DNA from: Streptomyces sp. NBC_00683
GTDB lineage: Bacteria > Actinomycetota > Actinomycetes > Streptomycetales > Streptomycetaceae
Length of the DNA: 64,000 nt
Reading direction: 5' to 3'
Assembly (NCBI RefSeq): GCF_036226745.1
Contig: NZ_CP109013.1
Span: forward strand, 4,154,001 to 4,218,000
Below, in pieces: positions 46,090-54,710 of the stretch (its first letter is position 1; each line of letters begins with the position of its first letter). A model generated the notes under the pieces. The model ran no database searches. It saw only the letters and a program-made list of their open reading frames with translations, and was not told where the DNA came from. Both the position numbers and the translations under genes were made by a program.

Positions 46090-46710
46090 ATGACCAAGAG
46101 CAACGACGGCAAGGACTTCACGGTGCGGATCGCCCAGCAGTCCGACGCGGACGAGCTCCTCGGGCGCAGTCCGCTCGCAGCCCTCGTCGGCATGCTGCTG
46201 GACCAGCAGGTTCCCATGGAATGGGCGTTCACCGGCCCGTACACCCTGGCCGGGCGCATGGGCTCGGACGATCTGGACGCGCACGAGATCGCCGCCTACG
46301 ACCCGGAGGCGTTCACCGAGCTCTTCACCTCCAAACCCGCCCTGCACCGCTATCCCGGCTCCATGGCCAAGCGGGTGCAGCAACTGTGCCAGTTCCTGGT
46401 GGCGGAGTACGGCGGAGAGGCGAGCGCGGTCTGGGAGGGCGCCGGGACGGGCGCCGAACTGCTGAAACGCCTCAACGCGCTGCCCGGGTTCGGCACCCAG
46501 AAGGCGCAGATCTTCCTGGCTCTGCTCGGCAAGCAGTTCGATGTCCGCCCGACCGGATGGCGGGAGGCCGCGGGTCCCTACGGGGAGGCGGACTCGCACC
46601 GCTCCGTCGCCGACATCACCGGACCCGACTCGCTCGCCGAGGTGCGTGCGTACAAGCAGGAAGCGAAGGCGGCGGCCAGAGCGGCGAAGGCGACGGGACG
46701 GGCCAAGTGA
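46090..46710 (+). CDS. HhH-GPD-type base-excision repair family protein
   Basis: 206 residues from the ATG at 46090. LVGMLLDQQVPMEWAFTGPY near 32 and the helix-hairpin-helix LKRLNALPGFGTQKAQIFLA near 125 match the actinobacterial HhH-GPD family protein. The catalytic Lys/Asp of classic glycosylases is not evident in the usual place: GFGTQKAQ is followed by a Gln/Phe-rich helix. The C-terminal 35 residues are Lys/Ala-rich and basic, likely binding DNA. Activity is unproven in this family. Confidence 0.88.
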   Translation: MTKSNDGKDFTVRIAQQSDADELLGRSPLAALVGMLLDQQVPMEWAFTGPYTLAGRMGSDDLDAHEIAAYDPEAFTELFTSKPALHRYPGSMAKRVQQLCQFLVAEYGGEASAVWEGAGTGAELLKRLNALPGFGTQKAQIFLALLGKQFDVRPTGWREAAGPYGEADSHRSVADITGPDSLAEVRAYKQEAKAAARAAKATGRAK

Positions 46711-46814
46711 TCACGAACGAGCCACACAAGCGATCACAACCGGCCTCTGCGGTTCACAGATGCCGGACCACTCGCTAGCTTTCACGCACATCCGTTCGCA
46801 TCGGAAGGACTCCT

Positions 46815-48362
46815 GTGCACGCAACTCGTCGCAGAGCCATGGCGGTTGTGGCCGCCACCGCCCTGGCCACACCGCTCCTCCTCGCCGCGTCCCCGCACCA
46901 CGGCCACGCGTCCCACGACCCGGCCAAGGATGCCGCCAAGCTGTCGCGGACCCTGGTCAAGAACTCGTCCGCGAAGGACGCCCACCGGCACCTGGAGCAG
47001 TTCCAGGCGATAGCCGACTCGGCGGACGGCCACCGCGCGGCCGGCTCGCTGGGCCACGACGCCTCCGCCGCCTACGTCTACCGGCAGCTCCAGAAGGCCG
47101 GTTACGAGGTCGGCTACCAGGCCTTCGACTTCGTCTACACCGAGACGCTGGCCGAGAAGCTCTCCGTGGTCTCACCCACGCCCCGTGATATCTCCATCAA
47201 GGCGATGACGTACACGAAGTCCACGAAGGAGGGCGGGATCCGAGCGGCCCTCGTCGCCGTTCCCGCCGACGACACCACCGGCTGCGAGGCAGCCGACTAC
47301 GCCTCCGCGACCTTCACCGGCAAGATCGCGCTGATCAAGCGCGGCGGCTGCTCCTTCGCCGTGAAGCAGGCTGCGGCAGGCGACGCGGGCGCTGCCGGCG
47401 CGGTGATCTACAACAACACCGAAGGCGTGCTCTCCGGCACCCTCGGGGACGTCGAGTCGGGGAAGATACCCACCGGCGGACTCCTCCAGGCAGAGGGCGA
47501 GAAGCTCGTCGCGGACCTGGCCAAGGGCGAGGTGACGGTCGACTTCGAGATCCGCGAGTTCCAGGAGGAGCGCACCACCCGCAACGTCGTCGCGGAGACC
47601 CGCCGCGGGAACCCGGCGAAGACCGTCATGCTCGGCGCGCACCTCGACTCGGTCACCGACGGCCCCGGGATCAACGACAACGGATCCGGCTCGGCCGGAC
47701 TCCTCGAAGTCGCCCTGGAACTCGCCAAGTCGCACAAGCAGCCCGCCAACAAGGTGCGGTTCGCCTGGTGGTCGGCGGAGGAGAACGGCCTGCTGGGCTC
47801 GGAGGCGTACGTCACGAAGCTCTCCGAGGAGCAGCGCAAGCAGGTCGCGCTGTACCTCAACTTCGACATGATCGCCTCGCCGAACGGTGTGCAGTTCGTC
47901 TTCGACGGCGACAACTCCGACAACGTCGGCGAGGGCCCCGGCCCCGAGGGCTCCGCCCAACTGGAGCGTGACATCAACCAGTTCCTGGACGGGAAGGCCA
48001 AGCCCCACACCGGCACGGACTTCACCGGACGCTCCGACTACGGGCCGTTCATCGAAGCCGGCATCCCGTCCGGCGGTACGGACACGGGCGCCGAGGGCAT
48101 CAAGACGGCCGACCAGGCGAAGACGTTCGGCGGCACGGCCGGCATCGCGTACGACCCGTGCTACCACGCGGCCTGCGACGACCTGGACAACATCGACATG
48201 GCTCACTTCGACACCAACATCGATGTGATCGCCAACGCCGTGGGCACCTACGCCTACGACCTGCGCTCCCTGACCCGCCCGGTCCCGCCGGCCCCCAGCA
48301 CCGGTGAGCCCGGCAGCGGCGGCGGACTGCGCGAGGGACACGCGCACGGCGTCACCGAGTAA
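46815..48362 (+). CDS. secreted M28 aminopeptidase with PA domain
   Basis: 515 residues from the GTG at 46815, ribosome site GGAAGG. Signal peptide (RRRAMAVVAATALATPLLLA) with cleavage near residue 32. A protease-associated domain is inserted at about 130-230 (FTGKIALIKRGGCSFAVKQA). Zinc ligands of M28 are in GAHLDSV, GINDNGSGS, WWSAEENGL, NFDMIASP and PCYHAACDD. The fold and length match Streptomyces extracellular leucine/arginine aminopeptidases with a C-terminal Pro/Gly tail. It liberates N-terminal amino acids from peptides outside the cell. Confidence 0.94.
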   Translation: MHATRRRAMAVVAATALATPLLLAASPHHGHASHDPAKDAAKLSRTLVKNSSAKDAHRHLEQFQAIADSADGHRAAGSLGHDASAAYVYRQLQKAGYEVGYQAFDFVYTETLAEKLSVVSPTPRDISIKAMTYTKSTKEGGIRAALVAVPADDTTGCEAADYASATFTGKIALIKRGGCSFAVKQAAAGDAGAAGAVIYNNTEGVLSGTLGDVESGKIPTGGLLQAEGEKLVADLAKGEVTVDFEIREFQEERTTRNVVAETRRGNPAKTVMLGAHLDSVTDGPGINDNGSGSAGLLEVALELAKSHKQPANKVRFAWWSAEENGLLGSEAYVTKLSEEQRKQVALYLNFDMIASPNGVQFVFDGDNSDNVGEGPGPEGSAQLERDINQFLDGKAKPHTGTDFTGRSDYGPFIEAGIPSGGTDTGAEGIKTADQAKTFGGTAGIAYDPCYHAACDDLDNIDMAHFDTNIDVIANAVGTYAYDLRSLTRPVPPAPSTGEPGSGGGLREGHAHGVTE

Positions 48363-48378
48363 CCCGGACCGCTCCCTC

Positions 48379-48417
48379 ACGCCGCAGGCGCCGAGCCCCG
48401 CTCACCGCCTGCGGCGT
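48379..48417. terminator. bidirectional terminator between M28 and HerA-like genes
   Basis: A 12-bp stem acgccgcaggcg/cgcctgcggcgt with a 15-nt loop; the right arm overlaps the last codons of the convergent HerA-like gene. Confidence 0.5.
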
Positions 48418-50000
48418 GACGTACCGAAGAGCGACCGCGAGATCTCCCGCCCGACCTGCGTTCCCACGCTCCGGGCCAGGGACTTGAACATGCTGCTCCC
48501 CACCACCTGCCGGACCAGCGAACCCTCTTCCTTCCGCTCCTCGGGGGCCTGCTTCGACTCCCCGGGCGCCGACGTCACGGCCTCCTCCACGGCCGCGCGG
48601 TCCGCCGCGTCCCGGTCGGCCCGCGCGGACTCCTCCTGGCCGGCCGCGAGCTTCTCGTACGCGGACTCACGGTCCACGGCCTCGGCGTAACGCCCGTACA
48701 GCGAGGACCCCTTGACCGCCCGCTCCAGCGCGTCCGCCGGCACCGGTCCCATCAGTGACTGCGGCGCCCGCAGCCGGGTCGCCGCCACCGGGGTGGGCGC
48801 GCCCCTCTCGCTCAGCACCGTGATCACGGCCTCGCCCGTACCCAGTCCGGTCAGCAGCTCCTCCAGGTCGTACGGGGAGTCGGGGAAGGTCTTCACCGTC
48901 GCCCGCAGCGCCTTCGCGTCGTCCGGGGTGAAGGCGCGCAGCGCGTGCTGCACCCGGTTGCCGAGCTGGCCCAGCACCTCGGCGGGGACATCCTTCGGTG
49001 TCTGCGTGACGAAGAAGATCCCGACTCCTTTCGAGCGAATCAGCCGCACCGTCTGTGTGATCGCGTCCAGGAACGCCTTGGACGCGTCGTCGAACAGCAG
49101 ATGCGCCTCGTCGAAGAAGAAGACCAGCTTGGGCCGGTCGGGGTCGCCGACCTCCGGCAGATCGTGGAAGAGGTCGGCGAGCAGCCACATGAGGAACGTC
49201 GAGAAGAGCTGCGGCTTGTCCTGTACGGCCGCCAGTTCGAGTACGGAGACCACCCCCCGCCCGTCGGGTGCCTGCCGGAGGAACTCGGCCGTATCGAACT
49301 CCGGCTCCCCGAAGAAGTCGCCCGCGCCCTGCTGTTCGAAGGCGGTGACCGAGCGCAGGATCACCCCGGCCGTGGCGGTGGAGAGCCCGCCGATGCCCTT
49401 CAGTTCGGCCTTTCCGGTGTCCGAGACGAGGAAGGCGACAACGGCCCGCAGGTCCTTGAGGTCGACCAGCTCCAGGCCCTTGGAGTCCGCGTAGTGGAAG
49501 ATCAGCCCGAGCGACTGCTCCTGCGTGCGGTTGAGCTGGAGGACCTTCGAGAGCAGGACCGGACCGAAGCTGGTGACCGTCGCACGCAGCGGGATGCCGG
49601 ACCCGATGCCGCCGAGCGCGTAGAACTCGCTCGGGAATCCGGCCGCCGTCCACTCCTGTCCGACCTGCCCGGCCCGCTCGCTCACCTTCTCGCCGGGCTG
49701 CCCGGGGGCGGAGATGCCGGAAACGTCGCCCTTGATGTCGGCGAGGAAGACCGGCACCCCGTTCGCCGACAGCTGCTCGGCGATCAGCTGGAGGGTCTTG
49801 GTCTTCCCGGTGCCCGTGGCGCCCGCCACGAGGCCGTGCCGGTTGAGCATGCCCAGCGGGATACGGATCCGCGCACCGGGAAGGGCCGCACCGTCCCAGA
49901 GGAGCGCGCCGAGTTCGAGTGCGGCACCGGAGACCGCGTACCCGTCGGCGATGTCCTGAGCCTGCTGCGGCAGTGCGCCCCCGCTCTCGCTCCCACTCAT
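48402..50000 (-). CDS. HerA-like helicase/ATPase (DUF853)
   Basis: 532 residues from the ATG at 50000 (MSGSESGGALPQQ). FtsK/HerA-type P-loop: Walker A GATGTGKT at 60-67, FLADIKGDVSGIS near 90, Walker B KLVFFFDEAHLLF near 300 and the arginine-finger region GIFFVTQTPKDVPAEVLGQL. The C-terminal 120 residues are charged, with a likely coiled coil (SAYEKLAAGQEESARADRD), and end in a basic SRRRR tail. A DNA-directed motor of unknown process; it has no NurA neighbour. Confidence 0.88.
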   Translation of the reverse strand: MSGSESGGALPQQAQDIADGYAVSGAALELGALLWDGAALPGARIRIPLGMLNRHGLVAGATGTGKTKTLQLIAEQLSANGVPVFLADIKGDVSGISAPGQPGEKVSERAGQVGQEWTAAGFPSEFYALGGIGSGIPLRATVTSFGPVLLSKVLQLNRTQEQSLGLIFHYADSKGLELVDLKDLRAVVAFLVSDTGKAELKGIGGLSTATAGVILRSVTAFEQQGAGDFFGEPEFDTAEFLRQAPDGRGVVSVLELAAVQDKPQLFSTFLMWLLADLFHDLPEVGDPDRPKLVFFFDEAHLLFDDASKAFLDAITQTVRLIRSKGVGIFFVTQTPKDVPAEVLGQLGNRVQHALRAFTPDDAKALRATVKTFPDSPYDLEELLTGLGTGEAVITVLSERGAPTPVAATRLRAPQSLMGPVPADALERAVKGSSLYGRYAEAVDRESAYEKLAAGQEESARADRDAADRAAVEEAVTSAPGESKQAPEERKEEGSLVRQVVGSSMFKSLARSVGTQVGREISRSLFGTSRRRR

Positions 50001-50091
50001 GACAGCCCCTGTTCCGGTTTCACCCGATTCATTGCGGTTTGCCAAGCATCGCAGTCCCGTCCCGTGGCTGCGCCCGGACGCCCTTGCCCGG

Positions 50092-50097
50092 TAGGCT
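50092..50097 (+). promoter_or_regulatory. -10 box for leaderless VapB-like gene
   Basis: TAGGCT is 6 nt before the GTG at 50104, with no ribosome site, implying a transcript starting at the start codon. Confidence 0.4.
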
Positions 50098-50103
50098 TTC
50101 CGT

Positions 50104-50400
50104 GTGATCTTCAAGCGCATCGGAAATGGGCGGCCATATCCTGACCACGGCCGGGAAAGCACCCGGCAGTGGGCGGATGTAGCGCCGCGCCCGGTCCGCC
50201 TCGACCAGCTCGTGACCACCAAGGGACAGCTGGACCTCGAGACCCTGCTCGCCGAGGACTCCACGTTCTACGGCGACCTGTTCGCGCACGTCGTGAAGTG
50301 GCAGGGCGACCTCTACCTCGAGGACGGACTGCACCGCGCCGTGCGCGCCGCACTGCAGCAGCGCCAGGTGCTGCACGCACGCGTCCTCGAACTCGGCTGA
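50104..50400 (+). CDS. VapB-family antitoxin-like protein, orphan
   Basis: 98 residues, MIFKRIGNGRPYPDHGREST. Databases often name this family type II VapB antitoxin. DQLVTTKGQLDLETLLAEDS and DLYLEDGLHRAVRAAL resemble the ParB-like dimerisation fold, in which DGxHR is the nucleotide or phosphate-contact motif. No PIN-domain (VapC) toxin is adjacent, so an antitoxin role is doubtful. The HerA-like gene is divergent; the LytR_C gene follows on the same strand. Confidence 0.75.
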   Translation: MIFKRIGNGRPYPDHGRESTRQWADVAPRPVRLDQLVTTKGQLDLETLLAEDSTFYGDLFAHVVKWQGDLYLEDGLHRAVRAALQQRQVLHARVLELG

Positions 50401-50517
50401 CCGCGCCACTCCCACCCGTGGCCCATTTCGGGCCTTTCGAGTGCTTTTATGCACATACGGGTGCCATCTGTTGATCGTTTAGTAGGCATCATCACCAGGT
50501 CGCACTACGCTGCGCCC

Positions 50518-51141
50518 ATGAGCATGCTGACCCCTCCCGGCATGGGCGGAAAGTACCGCATCACGGGCAACACCTACCCGCGCATGCGCCGCCCCCGTCA
50601 TCGCCGCAGGCTCGTCCTGTCGGCCGTCGCTGCCGTTGCGGCCCTCGGCCTGGCCGGATGGGGCACGCTGCAGCTCATCGACGTCTTCACCGGTGGCGAC
50701 GGACAGGCGAACGCGGCCGAGCGCACGAAGGCCTGCCCCTCACCGACCGCTTCGGCACCCGCCAGGGCGCTCCCGAAGCCGGCCGCCATCAAGGTCAACA
50801 TCTACAACGCGACGCCGCGCAGCGGGCTGGCCAAGGCCGCCGCCGACGAACTGAAGAAGCGCGGCTTCACCATCGGCAAGGTCGGCAACGCCACGGCCGC
50901 GTACGACAAGAAGGTGCCGGGCACCGCACTGCTGCTCGGCGCCCCGACGGCGGCGAACGGCTCCTTCCCGGTGCTCGGCACGCAGCTGCCCGGGATCGTG
51001 CAGAAGACCGACGCCCGCCGGACGGCGGACGTCGATCTGATCATCGGTACGAAGTTCACGGCGTTCAGCCCGCCCGCGGCGGCCGCTTCCGCGCTCACCG
51101 CCCTGACGAAGCCCGCCCCGGCTCCGTCCTCCTGCCGATAG
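50518..51141 (+). CDS. LytR_C-domain membrane protein
   Basis: 207 residues from the ATG at 50518. A basic cytoplasmic N-terminus (RMRRPRHRRR) precedes one transmembrane helix (about 30-50: LVLSAVAAVAALGLAGWGTL). A Pro/Ala linker leads to the LytR_C domain (about 90-180: IKVNIYNATPRSGLAKAAAD, ELKKRGFTIGKVGNA), an extracytoplasmic fold found at the C-terminus of LCP cell-wall ligases; the catalytic LCP domain is missing here. TACGCT (50506-50511) is 6 nt before the ATG, so the mRNA is probably leaderless. Confidence 0.85.
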   Translation: MSMLTPPGMGGKYRITGNTYPRMRRPRHRRRLVLSAVAAVAALGLAGWGTLQLIDVFTGGDGQANAAERTKACPSPTASAPARALPKPAAIKVNIYNATPRSGLAKAAADELKKRGFTIGKVGNATAAYDKKVPGTALLLGAPTAANGSFPVLGTQLPGIVQKTDARRTADVDLIIGTKFTAFSPPAAAASALTALTKPAPAPSSCR

Positions 51142-51154
51142 CCGGGCGGCCCCG

Positions 51155-51790
51155 TCAGTCGACGGTGCCGTACATCCGGTCGCCGGCGTCGCCGAGCCCC
51201 GGCACGATGTAGCCGTTCTCGTTGAGCCGCTCGTCGACCGAGGCGGTGACCACCGTCACCGGCGCGCCGGCCAGCTCGCGCTCCATGACCTCGACGCCCT
51301 CGGGCGCCGCGAGCAGCACGACCGCGGTGACGTCGTCCGCGCCGCGCTTGATCAGCTCCCTGATGGCCGCGACGAGCGTGCCGCCGGTGGCCAGCATCGG
51401 GTCCAGGACGTAGACCTGACGACCGGAGAGGTCCTCGGGCATCCGCGTCGCGTACGTCTCCGCCTGGAGCGTCTCCTCGTTGCGGATCATGCCCAGGAAG
51501 CCGACCTCGGCGGTCGGGAGCAGCCGCACCATGCCGTCCAGCATGCCGAGACCGGCACGCAGGATCGGCACGACCAGGGGCCGCGGGTACGACAGCTTCA
51601 CGCCGGTCGTGGCGGTCACCGGGGTCTCGATGTCGACCTGCTCGGTCCGCACATCCCTGGTGGCCTCGTACGCGAGGAGGGTGACCAGCTCGTCGGCGAG
51701 CCGCCGGAAGGTCGGGGAGTCGGTGCGCTTGTCGCGCAGCGTGGTGAGTTTGTGCGCGACCAGCGGGTGGTCGACGACGTGGATCCGCAT
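51155..51790 (-). CDS. upp: uracil phosphoribosyltransferase
   Basis: Pyrimidine salvage: uracil plus PRPP to UMP. 211 residues from the ATG at 51790 ([16 protein letters not shown]). [18 protein letters not shown] near 78, the PRPP loop [17 protein letters not shown] near 130, and the C-terminal [20 protein letters not shown] uracil loop are all present. The minus-strand TACTGT (complement of 51798-51803) is 7 nt before the ATG: a leaderless start. It is convergent with the LytR_C gene. Confidence 0.97.
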   Translation of the reverse strand: MRIHVVDHPLVAHKLTTLRDKRTDSPTFRRLADELVTLLAYEATRDVRTEQVDIETPVTATTGVKLSYPRPLVVPILRAGLGMLDGMVRLLPTAEVGFLGMIRNEETLQAETYATRMPEDLSGRQVYVLDPMLATGGTLVAAIRELIKRGADDVTAVVLLAAPEGVEVMERELAGAPVTVVTASVDERLNENGYIVPGLGDAGDRMYGTVD

Positions 51791-51866
51791 GCCGTCAACA
51801 GTAGCCGGGCCCCGGGCGGGCTTCCCGCACGTCTGCACTGGCATCAAGCACCTGTTCGGGGGGAAG

Positions 51867-52142
51867 GTGGGGGCATACGGACCCAGGCTTGGGGTGGTGT
51901 GTCGATTGCCCGACGGGGAGCAGCGGAAACAGCGGCAGGCCGGACGCGACGCGCGCGACCTGCCCGACGTGCAGGAGAACGTGCCGGACGCGCAGGAGAG
52001 TGACGCGGCGCGCCGGAGGCGCCGGGTCCAGTTCCTCCGTGAGCTCCATGAGGCGAAGCAGCTCCGCGACCGGGTCCAACCGCGCCGCGCCCGCGCGGCC
52101 CGTATGCGCCAACAGATGCGGATGCGCACGTTCCGCTGGTGA
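51867..52142 (+). CDS. small arginine-rich protein of unknown function
   Basis: 91 residues if started at the GTG at 51867; GTGs at 51894 and 51897 are alternatives. The C-terminal two thirds look conserved in Streptomyces (from memory): [18 protein letters not shown], then [20 protein letters not shown] and the basic end [16 protein letters not shown]. Strong positive charge and predicted helix suggest binding to nucleic acid or a ribosomal/membrane surface. No known domain. Divergent from upp; the TadA partner gene follows 218 bp later. Confidence 0.6.
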   Translation: MGAYGPRLGVVCRLPDGEQRKQRQAGRDARDLPDVQENVPDAQESDAARRRRRVQFLRELHEAKQLRDRVQPRRARAARMRQQMRMRTFRW

Positions 52143-52360
52143 CCGCCCGCCGTCCGGACCTCCGCGCCCTTCGCCGGATGCCCGCGAGGAGCCCCCCGCC
52201 GAGCAGGCACTCCCGGAACTCATGGCCGACGCAACGGTCGAAGACGTCTCGCTTCGCGCTCGTTTCTGCCACGATGCCGATTGGGCGGGGCCCAGAGCAG
52301 CCGGAAGACCGTCTGCCCTCCCGTCGGACCGATTCACCTATGACCAGTGGGAGAGTCACG

Positions 52361-52936
52361 GTGTACTTCGCCGCACTGCTCGCGCGCACCGAAGACGGGT
52401 GGGAAGCGAGCGATACAGAGCTCGACGATGTGGAAACCCTGTCCGACCTGACAGATCTGGCCCGAGAGGCCTCGGTGGACGAGGACACGGTCCTGGTCTA
52501 CATCGAGCAGGAGGACGCCTGGTTCGGCGTCGTCCGGGTGGACGGTGAGGAGGACCCCCGTATCTACATCTCGGACGCGTCCGCCGCCGCCCGCTCCTCG
52601 TACGGGGAGATCCTGCTCACCGATGAACTGCTCGGCCGCGAACCGGGGGCCGACGACGAGATCGCCGCACTCGAGGAACTCGTGGACCTCGACGGTACGG
52701 AGGACGGCGAACCGGACGAAGCCAAGGACAGCGCCGACGGCCGGGCCGGCGCCGACGACCCCGACCCCGACCTGGACCACGACCCCGACGCCGTACCGGC
52801 GGGGCCGCTCGGAGATATCGGGGTCCTCGCCGACCTCGGGCTGTCCGAGAAGCAGTTGCTGACCCTGCGCACCGACGCGCTGGTGGAGATCGCGGACGCG
52901 CTCGGCGCGGCCGAGGTCCTGGAGACCGTCCGTTAG
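52361..52936 (+). CDS. TadA-associated acidic protein
   Basis: 191 residues from the GTG at 52361 with GGGAGAG at 52349-52355; an ATG at 52340 is in frame but less well placed. VYFAALLARTEDGWEASDTE begins a domain kept upstream of tadA in actinobacteria (the tRNA adenosine deaminase-associated family). The centre is very acidic (about 100-160) and the end LTLRTDALVEIADALGAAEV forms helices. It probably assists or regulates the deaminase; no direct evidence. Ends 9 bp before tadA. Confidence 0.85.
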   Translation: MYFAALLARTEDGWEASDTELDDVETLSDLTDLAREASVDEDTVLVYIEQEDAWFGVVRVDGEEDPRIYISDASAAARSSYGEILLTDELLGREPGADDEIAALEELVDLDGTEDGEPDEAKDSADGRAGADDPDPDLDHDPDAVPAGPLGDIGVLADLGLSEKQLLTLRTDALVEIADALGAAEVLETVR

Positions 52937-53446
<510 letters not shown>

Positions 53447-53525
53447 CCCTGCCGCGCACGCGCTCCGGCCGGGCGGCGGGAATCTGATTTCGAACCATGG
53501 CCCGGGATGGTCTAAGCTCTCTCTC

Positions 53526-53610
53526 GGTAGCGTGTCCGAGCGGCCGAAGGAGCTCGCCTCGAAAGCGAGTGTGGGGAAACTCACCGAGGGTTCAAATCCC
53601 TCCGCTACCG
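53526..53610 (+). tRNA. tRNA-Ser (anticodon CGA)
   Basis: An 85-nt class II tRNA: acceptor GGTAGCG/CGCTACC, anticodon stem CTCGC/GCGAG with loop CTCGAAA, variable arm around gtggggaaactcac, and T arm GAGGG-TTCAAAT-CCCTC. Confidence 0.96.
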
Positions 53611-53617
53611 CTCTTAC

Positions 53618-53648
53618 GAAGGGCCCGGCGCAGTGCGCCGGGCCCTTC
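53618..53648 (+). terminator. terminator after tRNA-Ser(CGA)
   Basis: Perfect 15-bp stem gaagggcccggcgca and complement about a single base, 8 bp after the tRNA. Confidence 0.7.
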
Positions 53649-53667
53649 GGGCGTTCCTCGCGCAGGA

Positions 53668-53709
53668 CATGACTGTGGCCCCGGCTCGCAAGCCGGGGCC
53701 ACAGTCATG
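53668..53709. repeat. 19-bp perfect hairpin
   Basis: catgactgtggccccggct and its exact complement surround the tetraloop cgca. It follows the tRNA terminator by 20 bp and is far stronger than needed for termination; it may be a second terminator, a processing site or the core of a small RNA. Confidence 0.6.
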
Positions 53710-54053
53710 CCGTGCGTCAGGTTCGAGGTCGGGGGAAGCGGCATCGGGGGGACAAGCCGCTTCCCCCGGTGAGAACAGGGACCAGGGGGCCCTCGCCGCG
53801 GTCAGGGGGGAATCTCGCGGTGTGGACCCCGGAGAGGTCCTGTTCCTCGGCCCGCACGTTTCGGTTGCATACGGCGGGCTCGCTTCCCATCGTGCCTCCT
53901 GGCAGAAGCCGCAGCCGGGGGCAAAGGGCCCGGATCGGAGGGTCCTTCGTCCTTAAAGACCGCATCAGTGATCGGAAACTGCCATCGGATACGGCCATAC
54001 GTGCGGCTAGAATCACCCGACTGCACAGGTGATCGAAAGGGAGAGGCGGGACT
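53710..54053. other. gene-free region with a third hairpin
   Basis: No convincing gene. A 12-bp hairpin gggggaagcggc/gccgcttccccc is at about 53733-53767. TAGAAT at 54008-54013 is a candidate -10 for the small membrane protein gene at 54054. Confidence 0.35.
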
Positions 54054-54218
54054 GTGGTGCAAGCGAAGAAGATCGCGCTCTACTTGATTGTGGTCTTCGT
54101 GCTGTACACGATCATCACGTCTCCCGCCCGGGCCGCCGATCTCGTCCAAGTCGGGTTCGAAGGCGTGTCGAGCGCCGCACAGGGCGTCGGGGACTTCATG
54201 TCCGAGCTCGTGAAGTAG
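54054..54218 (+). CDS. small single-span membrane protein (54 residues)
   Basis: Start GTG at 54054 (a second GTG follows at 54057), ribosome site GGGAGAGG at about 54040. It reads MVQAKKIALYLIVVFVLYTI, then ITSPARAADLVQVGFEGVSS and a short soluble end to LVK. One hydrophobic helix covers residues 6-23 with a basic N-terminus, so the tail is probably outside. PARAA after the helix could be a signal-peptidase site, making it a small secreted peptide instead. 10 bp before the Dabb gene, likely an operon. Confidence 0.8.
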   Translation: MVQAKKIALYLIVVFVLYTIITSPARAADLVQVGFEGVSSAAQGVGDFMSELVK

Positions 54219-54228
54219 GAGAACCCCC

Positions 54229-54522
54229 ATGATCCGCCACCTGGTCCTGTTCAAGCTGAACGACGGCGTGGAACGCGACGAACCGCGGGTCGTCGCGGGC
54301 GTACAGGCCTTCCGGGAGCTCGAGGGGACGATCCCCGAGCTGGAGTTCTGGGAGTGCGCCTGGAACATCACCGACCGGCCGATCGCGTACGACTTCGCCA
54401 TCAACTCGGCGGTCGCGGACGAGGACTCCCTGAAGCGCTACATCGAGCACCCGGCACATCAGGCGGCTGCCGGACAGTGGCGCGAATTCGCCACTTGGGT
54501 GATTGCCGACTACCCCTTCTGA
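54229..54522 (+). CDS. Dabb (stress-responsive alpha/beta barrel) protein
   Basis: 97 residues from the ATG at 54229, ribosome site AGGAGAA. MIRHLVLFKLNDGV with the conserved His3 or His4, then REFATWVIADYPF at the end: the dimeric Dabb ferredoxin fold of small proteins with varied roles. ITDRPIAYDFAINSAVADED is the usual middle block. The function is unknown; it sits upstream of sigF and after the 54-residue membrane protein. Confidence 0.92.
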   Translation: MIRHLVLFKLNDGVERDEPRVVAGVQAFRELEGTIPELEFWECAWNITDRPIAYDFAINSAVADEDSLKRYIEHPAHQAAAGQWREFATWVIADYPF

Positions 54523-54548
54523 CGCGTTCCCGCCTTTCGGCCCTTCGG

Positions 54549-54577
54549 GCCCCTCACCTTTCAGGAGAGGGGCTTTT
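54549..54577 (+). terminator. terminator after the Dabb gene, with T run
   Basis: gcccctc/gaggggc stem (7 bp, 11-nt loop) followed by TTTT, 26 bp after the stop: one of the few hairpins here with a U-tract. Confidence 0.6.
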
Positions 54578-54710
54578 CGGCATGTTTAAACCGAATCGCG
54601 CTCAACACGACTCTTTGCGGTGCTTGCACACAGTGGACATGTCTTGTGATGCTATGACCGCTTTTGACGGATGAGTTGACCGTAGTTGACCGCAAAGGGG
54701 TGGCGACACC

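Noticed and set aside
50104-50400. Toxin-antitoxin system
   Set aside because: No toxin gene on either side; the flanking genes encode a HerA-like ATPase and a LytR_C-domain protein.
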